Of a stretch of 64,000 bases of DNA, positions 10,056 to 22,720 are shown one piece after another. Origin of the DNA: Gordionus sp. m RMFG-2023 (taxonomy: Eukaryota > Nematomorpha > Gordioida > Chordodea > Parachordodidae); contig NC_088778.1 in the NCBI RefSeq assembly GCF_954871325.1, forward strand, positions 20,135,120 to 20,199,119. Reading direction: 5' to 3'. The notes under the pieces were generated by a model. That model searched no databases. It worked only from the letters and a program-made list of their open reading frames with translations, and had not been told where the DNA came from. The translations under genes and the position numbers were made by a program. Each line of letters starts with the position of its first letter. Position 1 is the first letter of the stretch.

Positions 10056-11953
10056 TGATATGAATATCGATTGTTTTTATCAATTTTCAGAAATTATTTA
10101 TTTATTTTTAAGAAATTATTTTTTTTAGGAATATCAATTTTATATATCGATTTCTCGGAATTGTTATATTTTAAAAATTTATTTTTTATTTAAGAAGAAG
10201 GAATTATTTTGTTTAGGAATATAAAATTTTATATAAAATAATTTTTTTTGATCACGAATAATTATTATTAGAATTTGAATGATGAAAAGAAAAATTTAAT
10301 TTTTTATAAATGGATTTTATATCATATATATAAAAGTGGCGACGATATGATAAGAATTCGGGAAAACGGATTGAAAAAAATATAGCGCAACTTAAGGGAA
10401 TGTCAATGTTGATTCCAATTTAAAATAATGAAGATTCTTTTGCAAAATTATATAAAAATAAAAATATGTGAATAGTTGTGAAACTTATAAAAAGTATCTA
10501 TCAATGATGACATTTACAAAGCAATTCGGAGAAAATTTTACCAATTATATTCTAAGACTTGAAGCTCATTTTGCGGCAAATATTACGGGCGGAAAAAAAG
10601 AAAAAGCGATAATTATTCTCTATTACAATCTAGCAATATATATATATTAGTTCAAAAAACTGTGCCTAAAAATTTTATGGATCTAAAATATTACGATATG
10701 TTAAATATTTTAAAGGGGAAGGAAGCATGTTATATTCCCGCGATAGACCATGAAATTTATTTTCAAAAATATGAAGAAAACAATACTAATAGTGTAATAA
10801 TTGATATAAAAAAACACGAATATAAAAATGATAATAATGTCAATGAAATGGATAAAGGAAACAAGTCAGTGATCAAGTACTTCGCTCAAAAAAATTATCA
10901 GATTTTATGCCTTGTCATATGACTTCCATTAACGATTCCGTAAATTTATTTTCAAAAATATGAAGAAAACAATACTAATAGTGTAATAATTGATATAAAA
11001 AAACACGAATATAAAAATGATAATAATGTCAATGAAATGGATAAAGGAAACAAGTCAGTGATCAAGTACTTCGCTCAAAAAAATTATCAGATTTTATGCC
11101 TTGTCATATGACTTCCATTAACGATTCCGTAGATTCTAGTTTAGCACTTTTGTCGAGTATCGAAAAATAACAAGTCACATCGAAACGGAAAAAAATGTTC
11201 AAATAAAATTGATGTAACACCCAAGTCTCCAACCAGATATAATCAAGATATAAAATGAAAAATATTTTAAAGGACAAAAATAAGGAAAAAATCAAATTAA
11301 ATAGTGATAACATACTTATGAATTATTAAAATCTGATTAAACTCGATTATGATCATATCGGGAAAGTGAAAATCAAGGGAAAACATTCATTCAATATCAG
11401 GGAATACAAATTCGACATGTGCAAATCAAAAATATTTCAGCATAACTCCTGGGACGATGAATCAGCACCTCAGACTAAATTAGAAGAAATCGGAAACAAA
11501 AAAAAGGAAATTGGCGATCAAAAAAATTCAACAAATAGAGCTATCGAAGATGCAAAAATTTACGAATTCTAACAAGACTAAATTCACATCCAAGACCACC
11601 AACTTCGATTTCGGAAGGGGAGTAATGGAGGCAGGACACGAAAATAAAAAAGATACACCAGAACCAAAGCCGAAATATATGAGACTCTCTAAGTGGAGAG
11701 ATGATATGAATATATTTGTTATTATCGATTTTCGGAAATATTTTATTTTTTTTAAGAAATTATTTTTTAGGAATATTAATTTTATTTATCGATTTCTCAG
11801 AATTGTTATATTTGAAGAAATTATTTTTTTTAGGAATATATAAAATATTATATGAAATCATTTTTTTTTATCATGAACAATTATTATTAGAATTTGGATG
11901 ATGAAAATAAAAATTTAATTTTTTTAAATGGATTTTTAATATATATTTAACAC
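10056..11953 (+). mobile_element. Mag-like Ty3/gypsy LTR retrotransposon fossil
   Basis: Two direct terminal repeats of about 250-280 bp (10056 to about 10335, and 11702 to about 11953) share TGATATGAATAT at their start and long matched stretches such as TATCGATTTCTC-x-GAATTGTTATATTT. TGGCGACGATATGATAAG at 10337 resembles the tRNA-Ser-type primer-binding site of Mag-family elements (TGGCGACGA...). The ~1.4-kb interior holds gag-like open stretches and nothing recognisable as pol, so it is a shortened element. It lies inside the hAT transposase gene, with CTAAA/CGAAA as a possible 5-bp target duplication. LTR divergence points to an old insertion; the copy is broken. Confidence 0.62.
10753..11130. 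repeat. tandem duplication of a 189-bp unit
   Basis: Positions 10753-10941 are repeated immediately at 10942-11130 with no difference I could find by eye. The unit lies in the internal region of the LTR fossil. Because the copies are essentially identical while the flanking LTRs are clearly diverged, the duplication is much younger than the insertion (or reflects an assembly error). Confidence 0.85.
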
Positions 11954-13800
11954 GAAATTAGCAAGCCTATAAAGTGCCAGTCGCATTTTCTTCCAAAAGG
12001 TTAATGTATCCTCTTCTGAAATATTATGTTGGCCGAGCAAAATATGAAATTCTTGTTCTAGATTACTAATGTTGTTATAATCATTGCTTGGAAGGGAATG
12101 TTTACCATTATCTTCAACTTGAATTTCACTCTGTGCATTTCTATCATACTTTAAAAGTTTTAAATGTCTAGTTAAAAATTGAATGATTCCGTAGAATACG
12201 AATTTAAATATTCTGAAACAATTTTGAAATCTGGGATCAAGTAGAGTCGCTAATATCTAATTTTTAAAAATAATTTTATTAATAAAAATATAAAATAACT
12301 TGAAGTTCAGTTATGGGAAACCTATGGTCAAGTTTTTTTAAAATATTTTCTTTTAAGCAAATAATATCTGAGCAATCAGATCTATTGATTTGTATATGGG
12401 TTTCTATTTCACTGCGAAATAATAACCCTTGGTTTATTGTCGATCCCTTTTGGGAGGAAAGAAATTCCACCGACTCTCATAATGCATTTAATATACTGTG
12501 TAAAGCTCATCAATCATATTCCATTCATATTTAAAGATTGTTTTCCTATTTTATTTAAAACATTATTAATTGGAAATTTGTTTACACTGCGAATACTTTC
12601 TAGCAAAATTAATATGATATGTATTAATTAGATTGGTTGGTGCAATGCCATGTCTATTATCCGCCTCATCAGACATCAAAATGGTCATCAAGGTATGAAT
12701 CACAATCATAATATCCAAGATATGACCTGTCTCATAAATTGACTGCAGACATTTAAGATTCTCAGTTTCAATTTCACACTACAAATCAGCTACTCGATAT
12801 CTGAGGGCTGAAATAATTTCTCTAATCTTTTTAATGAAAATATCAGTTCTGGCAACCTTTTTATGCAACTGTAACCAAATTATGAAGTCCATGCCCTAAG
12901 CATAAATGATTCTCATAATCCCCCCCCCAATCTGTCGCTTCTTTTGACATTGGCCCCAGCATCAGTTATCATTTGTATTATTTTGACTTTTAAATGTGAA
13001 CTCCTATTCAATACTATCAATCTCAGATAATATGGTTTCCCCAGCTTGCTTTTGTGTCACATTTCTAGTTGCCAGGGTGAAATATGTTGAATCAAAATTT
13101 TTATCTAAACGATGAGACTAAATGTGATATAATTTCGACGTTTGAAATGATCAGTCCATAAATCAAAAATGATAGAACATAATTTTAGTCCAGAATCAAG
13201 CAGATTTAAAATATGAGTCTTTATCTATTATAATAATCTTCAAAAAACGTCAATCAAATTTAGCCAATAGTGTTCTTTTAAAAAAAATTTACCCAATAAA
13301 AATGATTCTAGGGTAGTCGGTCCAATAGTAATCATGTAACAACCTCAACATTCATTCAATTTCATAACACATTTTACTATCTTCATAAGGTTAAATTTTT
13401 TATAGTTTATATAGTTAACCTTCAAAAAACGTTAATATATTGGAATATTCAAGTCTTTTAAAATTGTCTTCAAAGAAATTTAAACTTCAAACTGGGCAGA
13501 ATAAAGGAGAGTTTTAATGTCACAGTATGTTTCTAGGAATTTAGGGGTAAAACAATTTTGTTATCAAGACTATTTTTAAAGTATATCCATGTTAGGAACT
13601 TCTCCCTTAACAATCAATCTTAATTGTTATGTATACCTAATAAATTAAGATCCTGGATTTTGAACCTTGTCAATAATCTTCTAAATAGCCAATGGATACC
13701 ACCACAGAGTTTTTATGACACAATCAGGTTGACCTCATATTTGATTTAAATCTATGATAGGAGGCCTTTGTTCAAAAGAGTACTTATGAAGGTATTAAAA

Positions 13801-15380
13801 GCATTTAAATAATTTTTTATGATAAGTGTAGATTTTATGTGAAATTCATGTGTATATTTAATAGTTCATTTCTAAAATCATTTTTATTATTATTCCATTC
13901 TATTCTTCAAATAACTTTTTTTTAAATCCAAAAAATTTATTGATTAATAATTAACTAAAATTTTATTTTAAGCTGTGTCCAAAATGTTTTAAAAAAATCC
14001 TTAAAATTTTCACAAATTAATAACACTTTGGTCACATTTAAGTTTTAAATTAAAATATTCAAAATGTTTGATATGATTCAATTATTAGTTATTTATTAAA
14101 AGATATGTAAATATTTAATTGTATTTATTATTATATATTACCTTTCAGTTATTAAACTTTATATGAACCTATTATTTGATAATGGTTATATTTAAATTTT
14201 ATTTATATACTTAATAAATAAATATATGTTGTAAATAATTGTATCAATATTTAATAAACAGTTGGAAAACCAATAATAACTTTTATTTTGAAAGATAATT
14301 TATCCACAAAATATATATAAATTATTATATTTTATATAATAAAATTATAATAGAAATGATATAATATCATTTAAAGAGTAGGAATAGGAATATTTTTATT
14401 AATAACTATAGGGTTTTCATTTTATTTGTTGGCATTATCTTGATCTAGCTATTATTCAATAATAAATATCAAATAATAGTAATATAATGTACAGAATCAT
14501 TAGACATAGGGATAGCAATTTCATTAAAGTGTTTGCAGTTAATTTTATATTTACTGTTCCCAGCCAGATGTCAATTATCAGATTCCTTAAATAAAAAAAC
14601 TATTTTATATTTTTGCCTTTTAATATTTTACATTTGTCTGTGTCAATTTAAAACATGACTCAGAATATTTGGTAATATCAATATTTTCTTTTAACCATAT
14701 ATATTGTTTGACATATAGCAGATCCTTATTTTCCAGCACCTTTTAATGTTACGATCTGAGTTATTGTATATATTAATTGTATGGTTTAAGAGAAAATTGA
14801 CAGAAATTCCAAGAGAAATTGCAGATATTATTAGCAGTGTAATATTTTGAAGAATTTAAAAATAAAAAATTAAATAATTTTGTGTAAATTATAAAAATTG
14901 TCCACTTAGTAATACTTCAATTACCATAAAATAATTCAATCTATTATAATATAGTGTTGTATATTTTCTCAAACTTCATATTTGTTGAATGTATGTTATT
15001 CATAACTTATTATAACATTTTTGATGAAATGTATAACCTTTTTGTTTTACTTATATATAATTTGACTATGATTGTAGTTAACCTATTATTTGTTAACTTA
15101 AAATATCTTTTTATTTTTTCTATTGTAATTTAATATTAATTTCTTAAATTATTATAATTTGTAACTAAGTAATAAATCATTTATAAAAGTGGTGGTTTGT
15201 TTAAAATTTAAATGGATGGACATATTTTCAGCATAGTACTTTAATATGTATTCATGAATTTCATATAATGATAGGTAAATCAGATATTTCCCCCTTTGAT
15301 GATAATTTTGAAAAATTTACCCAATTAATATATATATATATATTAGACAGATTTAATTCTTATAAACCCCTTATTATTTT
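13801..15380. other. no recognisable gene (interior of the 9688-17716 hAT)
   Basis: AT-rich sequence lying between the transposase body and the repeat block of the large hAT. It may be intronic or secondary insertion DNA. I see no motif, tandem repeat or element end. Confidence 0.4.
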
Positions 15381-15539
15381 TCTGGATCCAAGGAAAAAAT
15401 TAATTATTCTGGGTTTTCTTGGGCTTGGGAAATATTTTTCACAATTAATTTGGACTTGGACGTAGCTTGCTAAACATTTTTCAAAAATTTTTTTAATTTT
15501 AAATATGGGCTAGAAATTGGCCTGAAAATTTCTTTTAAA

Positions 15540-16440
15540 GACATGGCCAGGCCTGATCAAAAACCAAGGCCCATGCAACTTTCATATTCTGATTATATTT
15601 TTAAATGCATTGTGACTTTTTGTATATTTTATTTCAGTTCTCAACTACCAAAATTATTATGGTCCTTGGCAGGTTTGAGAAAATTTTCCCAACTGCGTGG
15701 ACCTGGCTTGGGAATTTTTTTAATATTAGTCATAGGTGTAATATTTAACATAGAATATTTATATGGCCCTCAGGTAAAAGCTAATTTAAACATATTTTTA
15801 TTCACAAAAATAGTATTCACTCTTAGTCTAATTGGGTTGGCCTTGGTCTGAAGTAGGGGTGAGCTGGGTTAAGATAGAATAGATATGGTTATTAGAGATT
15901 TACCTGTCTCCAGGTTTGGAAAAAAATTTTGAAAATTACTATGGGTTGGCCAGGCTTGGGAAAATTTATTATGAGTTGGACTGGGCATGGAAAATATTTT
16001 TATAAATTATATTGGGCTAGGCTTGGGGAAAATTATTATGAGCTTGGACATTTGATAATTTTTTATTATTAACTATGGGTAAGACATTGGCCTAAAACAA
16101 GTTATTTTGCAGGCCTGGGCTCGGCCTGATCAAAAAACCAAGGCCCATGAAAATCTGATTTTTATGGTATTTTCAAATTCATTATGATTATTTAAATGTT
16201 TTATTTCAGTTCTTAACTACCAAAATTATTATGATCTTTCTTTGGGCTTGAAAGAATTTTTCAAAATTATTATGACATTGTACTTTGCCTGGGATTTTTT
16301 TTAATATTAAATATTAGGTGTAAATGATGAGTAATATTTAACATATTGGTATTATCAAGTAAAAGCTTTAAATTTATTCTTACTCAAACCATAGTATTTA
16401 GACTTAGTTTTAATGGATTTAACCTGGCTTGAAGGGGGGA
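15540..16440. repeat. diverged direct repeat, units ~573 bp apart, GGCCTGG/GGCTTGG-rich
   Basis: The stretch from GGCCTGATCAAAAACCAAGG (about 15550) through TTTATTTCAGTTCTCAACTACC and onward recurs from about 16122, with the same order of landmarks (ATTTCAGTT...CAACTACC, AAAATTATTATG, ATATTTAACAT, AGTATT-x-ACTCTTAG) but many differences. Between them the motif GGGCTTGGGAAAA repeats irregularly. It resembles hAT subterminal repeat DNA. The 102-aa open frame across 15543-15851 lies wholly within this repeat and is not a gene. Confidence 0.55.
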
Positions 16441-16523
16441 GGGGGTAAAAAGAATATAAATTGGATATTATTTTCAAATAACAGGTAACATCTAGCATAA
16501 ATATAAGAAGAAAATTCTCATTC

Positions 16524-16552
16524 CCCGTCATTTTTGACGGGCTATCTACTAG
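16524..16552 (+). mobile_element. Helitron 3' terminus (hairpin + CTAG)
   Basis: An 18-nt hairpin CCCGTCATTTTTGACGGG is followed by CTATCTA and then CTAG at 16549-16552, with T next. A short GC-rich hairpin about 10 nt before a CTRR end inserted 5' of T is the hallmark of a Helitron 3' end. An inverted relative lies at 46021-46050. The 5' end is not identified. Confidence 0.6.
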
Positions 16553-16559
16553 TAAATAA

Positions 16560-17095
16560 ATAAACATCATCTATTGCACCCCGCAATTTTGACGAGGAAT
16601 CAATTATCTTATATTTCTATTTTTTTAAGCACTTTATTTTTCAATAATCATTTTATTTAAATTTTAAACCTTTAGAAAATTAATCATCCCTTTATTGTTT
16701 ATAGAATTAAATGGCATTAAATCTAAGCAGCACATCAAGACATAATTTCGCCCTATTAGATTTCATATTTATTACATTAAAAAGATATTTAAAAAGCATA
16801 AAAATAATAATAGCAGGAATGAAACAAATAAAAAATTTGATTTAGTTTCAAAATAAAGTTTTACATAATTAATTTAATAAATTATATATTAAGTTTATAC
16901 ATTAAAAAGATCTCAAAATAGAGCTGACACAAACTAAAAATTTAGTTGTTTCGAGCTTTAAAAATAAAGCTTAATACAATTAATTTAACATACCAGTTTC
17001 AAATAAATAATAATAAACAATAATACTTACCTAAGTGCATCTTGATGTTGGGTTTAAAAAAATTTTTAGACTTTGAATGGATTTATTATTATTAA
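16560..17095. other. no recognisable feature
   Basis: AT-rich DNA inside the large hAT. Apart from a weak hairpin-like CCCCGCAATTTTGACGAGG at about 16578, nothing stands out. Confidence 0.4.
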
Positions 17096-17099
17096 TTTT

Positions 17100-17340
17100 T
17101 TCTTATATTTTATGAACATTAACTAAGTGCGAAGAAATGTTACTTGCACTTATATTTTTACTAAAACATTTTATTTCATAACTAAAATATAAATTATATA
17201 TAAATATAAGTCTAAAATTAAAATAAATTACTGTGAAAGGATTATGTTTATCCGAATCTTTCTCATCCTTTTCCCCAATTTTAAGCAAGGTATATAATAA
17301 ATTATATTCAGGCATTGTGCTTTTCTTATTTTCATTATTC
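17100..17340 (-). pseudogene. BED-type zinc finger remnant, N-terminus of the 8-kb hAT
   Basis: Minus-strand frame ends with ECKICFSKNISASNISSHLV-like residues (seen as KCFSKNISASNISSHLVNVH). This is the second half of a BED finger (K-x-C ... NxxxHLxxxH) as found at the start of hAT transposases. Position and orientation fit the N-terminus of the minus-strand transposase at 9935-13800. The first Cys pair is not cleanly in frame, so it is decayed. Confidence 0.6.
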
Positions 17341-17724
17341 AAAATAAGATTTCCAAAGTACCTCAGGCATAACTTAATTTTTGATTAGTAGAGAGAGTTG
17401 TTTCATAATTGTATATAGGGTGGTTTAAAACGTGCAAGTCATAAAAATAATTAATATGTATTGTTTGTGGAATGAATGCAAATGATATACACTATTCTAT
17501 TATATAATTGAATAAAATTCATATTTTAATTTTATTGATGTTAATATTCAAATTTAAATAATAATAATTTAATATATAAATATAATTAAACAGCATTCTA
17601 AAAATTATACACGCCAAGCCGCCTCCATAAAAAAAATCAGCAGCGAGCCGGCTCGCGCCGATGATCTCAATAGGGGCTGTCCCGATGAATAAAATTGTCG
17701 GCGGCACACAGGTCTAGTTCCAAC

Positions 17725-18837
17725 ACTAATTTTTTGTTCTGGTCCTACCCGAGCCCGACTAAAAGAAATAATTATCTTGTTTATTAAACGAATTTTTTCC
17801 ATACTGTAGATTTTTCATTTGTATTTTCTCTGGTCTCAAATTCTTAAGTTCTAATCTTAAATATTTTTTTCAGCTCCTGTAGGTAGGATGTTTGTTCAGT
17901 CTAGGAAAGGTTATTTTTGGAGAAAAATGAGCGCTCTTTTATATAAAAATTTTGAAATTTTTTGCTAAAGACAAATAAAAATTTATTAAGCTCTGAATTT
18001 CATGAAAAATAAATATGCATTTTTCAGTGTAAATATATATTTCAATGTAAATTCTTATATTTTTTTCGGTGTATTTTGCAATTTGTATTTCCTATTTTAA
18101 TATTAAATAAATGTTGTATAAAGTAATTTATATTATAATAAGTTATTTTTGAAATGTAACAAATTACGTTTCACAAGTAACTTTTAACAACAGTACTAAT
18201 TTGAGCGTAAATAATTAATGTACAGCAAAGATAAATTAAAATAAAATATATTTAAACCATTTTATTTATTTATTACAAAATTTGGAATGTTGAACGAGAG
18301 TTGGGAGACTGAGATATTTTACCCATGACCGAAAAAAAAAAATTTGAAATTTTATACGGGGAAAAATTATTTAGTTTTCAAAAGGAATTAAATTATATTT
18401 GAAAATATATGTCTTATTGGGATATGGATTCATAAGAATTCAGAATCTCTCAATTTTATGAGAGTGAAAATCTGATTGATCGGAAATGTATTCCAGCATA
18501 TTGAGCATCTACCCTATGAATTTCAGCTTATTCTTGCCATTAAATTTTGTGTATTAATCAATTTGTATAAAAATAAATATTAGTAAAGTGTGGATCAAAT
18601 ATTTACGGTAAAATTGTCTGAAATTGACAATGTGAGTATTCCATACATTCTGGAATACATTTGGGGCCAAATCTGATTTTCCAAATTTAAAAATCGTTAT
18701 GATTTTTAATTTAAAAATTAAAATTTCCATGATTCACGGGAAATTTAATTCACGCCTGGCAAAAAATTTGAAAAAGCCCTTCACTTCTAATAATTTAAAA
18801 TTTATTTAATTTACTCCGTAACACATCGTATCACGCG
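17725..18837. other. no recognisable gene
   Basis: AT-rich DNA. CCCGAGCCCGAC near 17747 probably belongs to an older hAT remnant split by the 9688-17716 insertion. The rest shows nothing. Confidence 0.4.
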
Positions 18838-18845
18838 TAATTTAC

Positions 18846-19058
18846 TAGTGTTGTTAAACAGCTTGTTTTGAGCCGATTTTTAAAAACGGCTAACTCAGTA
18901 TTTTAGCCAGAAAAATTTTACCTAAGCCTCAAGATTTCGATATGTCTAGACCTTTGTTTCTTCTTGAGCAAAATCTTCAGGCTTAGGTAATATTTTACTG
19001 GAGGAAGTATTGAGTTAGCCGTTTTTAGAAATCGGCTCAAAAAGTCGTTTCAATACTA
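18846..19058. mobile_element. hAT MITE, family TAGTGTTGTTAAACGGCT, TSD TAATTTAC
   Basis: A 213-bp foldback element with a perfect 8-bp duplication TAATTTAC (18838-18845 and 19059-19066). Arms run about 90 bp inward (TAGTGTTGTTAAACAGCTTG ... TTTTTAAAAACGGCTAACTC), with a short unpaired centre. No coding capacity. Confidence 0.9.
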
Positions 19059-19066
19059 TAATTTAC

Positions 19067-19387
19067 GGCTTGCGTCCCACCTCAAATCTGGAAAACAGTA
19101 ATAGAGAACAAGAAGAAAAAGAAATTCTAGAGGATACTGGCACTAGATGGTCTAGAAGAGTAGCAGAGACCTGATTTATTGGGTATAAAATGGAGTCTTA
19201 AAAAAGGATATATGTTGAGGTGATGATAAAACTCAAGCCTTAATACTTAGTAAATCATTATTATTATTATTTATTTCACAATAATTATCTTAAATACTTA
19301 TTATCTATTTAGTTATTATTAATATACGTTTAATTGTTAATTTGTTTAAATTGATTTTGTTACTTTATACGCTTAAACTATACTTTG
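19067..19387. other. short non-coding stretch
   Basis: One frame at 19088-19170 reads EQEEKEILEDTGTRWSRR, which has a hAT-like TRW but no further support. Otherwise AT-rich. Confidence 0.3.
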
Positions 19388-21422
19388 CAGGGGCACTGGC
19401 CATAAGACCAGATGGGAATTTTGCCCACAAAGCCACGAGAAAATGTCGATTTTTGAGGCCGATCAGAGGAAAATATCAAAAAAGAAGCTGATTAGAAAAA
19501 AAAAATTATTGTGTTCACATTATGTTCTTTTATCATTTATTTATTTTTGATGATAATATCACATTCCTTGACAATTGTCATGTCGTTTACTATAATTTAA
19601 TGCATAAAATACCAGTAACGTCGCTTGACGCTATACATCATTACCACATTATTTCCTTTGTTTTTTTCCAAATGAAGTAAAAACGCTGTTTCAGTAGAGT
19701 GAAAGCTAAATTTTGATTAATTCATTATATAACATTTTTATACATTGATTTATTGTAGAAAAAATATAGCCAACATTTCTTGTTCTTAATTCATTGAAAT
19801 CAAATAAAATCCAGGTCGGTGAATCAGATAAAAAGATGGATGCTTGAGTGAAACAGAATAATTCATCTGGCCAAAATAAGTTGAGAAAGCTGCAAAAAAT
19901 AGGTTAGATAAGGTGGTAGGAACGTGAAAAAGCCCTTAGGAGGATATATGATAAAGAGAGCTTGCTCCCAATAACGATAAATGCACTTCAATTTATAATA
20001 GATAATAAATCATTTGAGACAAAAACTTGATAATTTAAGTAAATTTAACACTCTAAGTATAGCTATAGTATATTTGGAAATTTTTGAAATAATTGGGCCA
20101 CTGTCATATCTTCAAACTAAAAAATTAGGTACTTTGTCAGCATGGGAAATGATTCAAAATAAAGCAATAAAATGGCTTCTAATTTAAATGAAACACTTTA
20201 ACATTTAAAGCTCTCGGAGAGTGTCATACAGAATGCTCTGCCAAGAAATCGAATAGGACGAGCGAAGAGAATATATAGTGACAAATGCCAAGATAAATCA
20301 AATCGATTGATCTTTATAGGTTCGGAGTATTTCGTCGTATAATTGATCAAATTATAGGCAGCTTGTCGGAACGGCTCTCTGCGAATTTAAAGCTTATTTT
20401 GAATGTGCAATATTTATATCCTAGACATTTTGATGAAATAAATAGTAAAGATATATATATTGAGTGTTAAATTACGTAACGAATAATGTTCATTTGCCAG
20501 TGTAATCAAAGATTTGGTAGAATTAAATGAAACGGACGGTAATCATATGTACAAGTGAGGAGTCAAATGAAGAAGATGAAATATTACAATATGATAATAA
20601 CTCAAAGTATCATAATAAATGTAACAAGTGTTTAATATGCGTGTTTGAAATTTTTAAAAGATGCAATATGCATACAAGTGACATTAATTTATTTTTGGCA
20701 TATGAATGCATTTTAACTTTGTCTACGCAGATTAATTGCGAGAAAACATTTAGTAAATTAAAAATTATAAAAATAAGCTGAGAGCTAATATTGACAAGAA
20801 AAATTAGAAGCGTTTTTAATTATGTCAGTTGAATGAGAACCATTAGCGCAGATTGAACTAGAAGATATTCTTGTATATTTGCGCAAAGGTTCAAAGTTAA
20901 TGAGAGATTTATATATATTTCCTTAATTCTTTTTTTTGAATTTTATTAATATCTATTTACAATATGATCGGTACCTGATTTTATAAGTGCAGCAATTTTA
21001 TACGCTGTAATATTGTATAATAGCAATAATTTTATATGTGTAATTAATTGATTTGATATATTGAGTACGTTTTTTTTTATATTTAACATGTGATGTATGA
21101 TTTGATTTTATAGTGCAATATCGATATAAATCTAATATAAAATATATAGGTGCAATGAATTTTATTTTATATTGGTAGTGAATATGATTTTAGATGTGCA
21201 TTTTTTAAAAATAAAATATATGATTATCGTATAATACTATTCTCTTTTTACTAAAAATGTAAATCTTTTGAACTTACTTTCAAAAATAAGAAGTAATAAA
21301 TATCATGTAAATCGAAGAAGCCATATAAAGAAAAAAATTGGAGTATGGGGGCGAAGCCCCCATATAAATGAGGCCGCTATAAAAAATGCCCACGAGGCCG
21401 TAGCGTCGCCAGTCCGCCCCTG
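19388..21422 (+). mobile_element. 2-kb hAT element, TIR CAGGGGC..., TSD ATACTTTG/GTACTTTG
   Basis: Starts CAGGGGCACTGGCC and ends with the complement of CAGGGGCGGACTGGC. Flanked by ATACTTTG (19380-19387) and GTACTTTG (21423-21430), 7 of 8 matching. A plus-strand transposase of the DUF4371/ZMYM-like class fills the middle. A MITE-like GGGGGCGAAGCCCCC palindrome sits near the right end (about 21348). Confidence 0.85.
19850..20900 (+). pseudogene. hAT transposase (DUF4371-type) remnant
   Basis: Broken plus-strand frames show KALRRIYDKESLLPIT (about 19930-19975, first residue differs), then YLEIFEIIGPLSYLQTKKLG (20065-20130). These match the helix after the DDE core (F-x-F-x-L-x2-W-x2-I-L-x4-LQ) in this class. 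The open stretch at 20527-20781 ends with AYECILTLSTQINCEKTFSK then LKIIKIS, the dimerisation block (A-Y-x2-x-L-x-LPVT-x-A-x-CERxFSKLKLIK). The start codon near 20527 is internal. It belongs to the 19388-21422 element. Confidence 0.78.
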
Positions 21423-21430
21423 GTACTTTG

Positions 21431-22239
21431 TATTAATCTAAATCGTTTTAAACATATATATATGTATAAATAAACTATTATAAAAACGGATAACTATTTT
21501 TGTTCAATAAAATAAACTTTAAAACTTTTAACATTCAATTAAATTTTTGTTTTAAAAAACCTATTAAAAATTTTTATGGCGCCAAATTTTAAAGGTTAAT
21601 TTCTGAAAAACGTCAATAAATCGAGTTATTTAATAAATGTGAAAATTCACGTATTTTAAAATTAAAGTTTGATTTTAGAATAATCTAATGATAAAAATGA
21701 ATTCACAGCATCATTAGTAAAGAGGAAAGGTTTTCTATCACTTGCTTTTAAAATAAAACTTTTAAAATTTTGGCGCCAAAATTTTAAAAGTCAATATTTA
21801 AGCGGCAATGGTCATATCTAAATGAAAACAGTACACTCAATTGAACTATATACTTGAAAATTCAAATATTGCAAGGCTATTGTAAAGCTGACTCCCCACA
21901 TTTTCTTTGAATATGTCAAAAACGGTGATGGTACAAATCGAACTGAAAACGATATAAATCCGTCCTCTAGATAAGCCATCAAAAATTCAATTCCCGGTTG
22001 TTAAGACAATGTGATAATTTGTATAAAAAAAATAACTAAACTACATTAAAAAAATTTCTAAATAGTTTATATTTTTTAATATTAGTAATTTCTCAAATTA
22101 TTTACCTGACAATCTATGTCTATTTGGCCTATTGAGAAGATTTGCAAAGCTGGCGTTTAACTGGAGCCGAAGAGGGTAAAATACTAATCTATTTTCTATT
22201 TAAAAAAAATTCTTTAATATACTTATATTTTTAAATTAA
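21431..22239. other. AT-rich stretch with two GGCGCCAAA blocks
   Basis: GGCGCCAAATTTTAAAGGTTAA at about 21578 and TTGGCGCCAAAATTTTAAAA at about 21771 are similar and about 193 bp apart, suggesting a diverged tandem unit. No gene seen. Confidence 0.35.
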
Positions 22240-22720
22240 GGGAATCAAAACCATCGCCTTTAATTTAATACCTTCGTCAAATTTCATTAGCTTCATTATT
22301 TTTAGTAGGCATGTTATTAAAAACAAAATATTTATGCTCTTCAATAAAAGTGGATAAATTTGTCACTGGTTAAATGCATTAACCTTGTCCTTTAAAATAG
22401 TATGTACTTCACCAAGTAATAACATTATTTTTATCATCCTTATCTACCCATCTAAATTTATAACAAGGATTTAAAATGTTGGCTAAAAAGATTATTTATA
22501 TTCATAACTATGATTAAAATCTTTACAAATCTTTTATTCAACCCTATTTCGATGACTTTAACAAGTGGTAGGCAAAAATGTAAGTCGGTAAATCATGTAC
22601 ACTTCTTTTTGTAGAAAATATAATTTGGACCAAATCCCCATAATAACAATAATTATAGCCTTGCAGCTTATTAACTATTGCTCAGGTATACGTTTCTTTA
22701 GTATATTCCTCAGCTTAGGC
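22240..22720 (-). pseudogene. hAT (ZBED-like) transposase fragment
   Basis: Minus-strand frames read LPLVKVIEIGLNKRF (about 22560-22515) and then LNPCYKFRWVDKDDKNNVI (about 22470-22410). In ZBED-type hATs these correspond to the L-P-x-V ... L-x-K-R-F helix and the following HPKFKLRWV block. Frameshifts separate them, and no ends are recognisable. It abuts the 22790 hAT but is in a different subfamily. Confidence 0.6.

Larger units (their letters stand above)
9935..13800 (-). pseudogene. hAT transposase body (ZBED-like), split by an LTR fossil
   Basis: Minus-strand translation from right to left shows the following. An RNase-H-like core segment (DLWTDHFKRRNYITFSLHRL, then STYFTLATRNVTQKQAGETI, about 13170-12990). 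A CLGHGLHNLV block with KKVARTDIFIKKIREIISAL (about 12900-12800). LLFRSEIETHIQINRSDCSD near 12400. DTLTFWKKMRLALYRLANF at 12010-11955. After the LTR insertion, LCIPATNTPSERIFFIAGLI at 10050-9970, the hAT dimerisation domain. Closing the LTR insertion with its 5-bp duplication restores the FW...LANF to IPATNTPSER spacing usual in hATs. Numerous frameshifts and stops make it inactive. Weak N-terminal similarity reaches about 13.8 kb. Confidence 0.82.
9688..17716 (-). mobile_element. 8-kb hAT element with nested insertions, TSD GTTCCATC/GTTCCAAC
   Basis: The left end starts TAGACCTGTGCGCCAATGAC and the right end is the complement of TAGACCTGTGTGCCGCCGAC. Flanking 8-mers GTTCCATC (9680-9687) and GTTCCAAC (17717-17724) differ at one base. 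On the minus strand the transposase parts fall in the right order: BED finger at 17100-17340, N-terminal and catalytic parts at 13800-11954, dimerisation domain at 10055-9935. An LTR fossil (10056-11953) has inserted between catalytic and dimerisation parts. The large size comes from that insertion and from AT-rich and repeat sequence between 13.8 and 17.1 kb. Confidence 0.83.

Noticed and set aside
12279-12631. Overlapping plus-strand ORFs
   Set aside because: Shadow frames of the minus-strand hAT transposase remnant, whose translation matches the family.
15543-15851. 102-codon plus-strand ORF with hydrophobic stretches
   Set aside because: Lies entirely in a diverged direct repeat whose second copy does not keep the frame.
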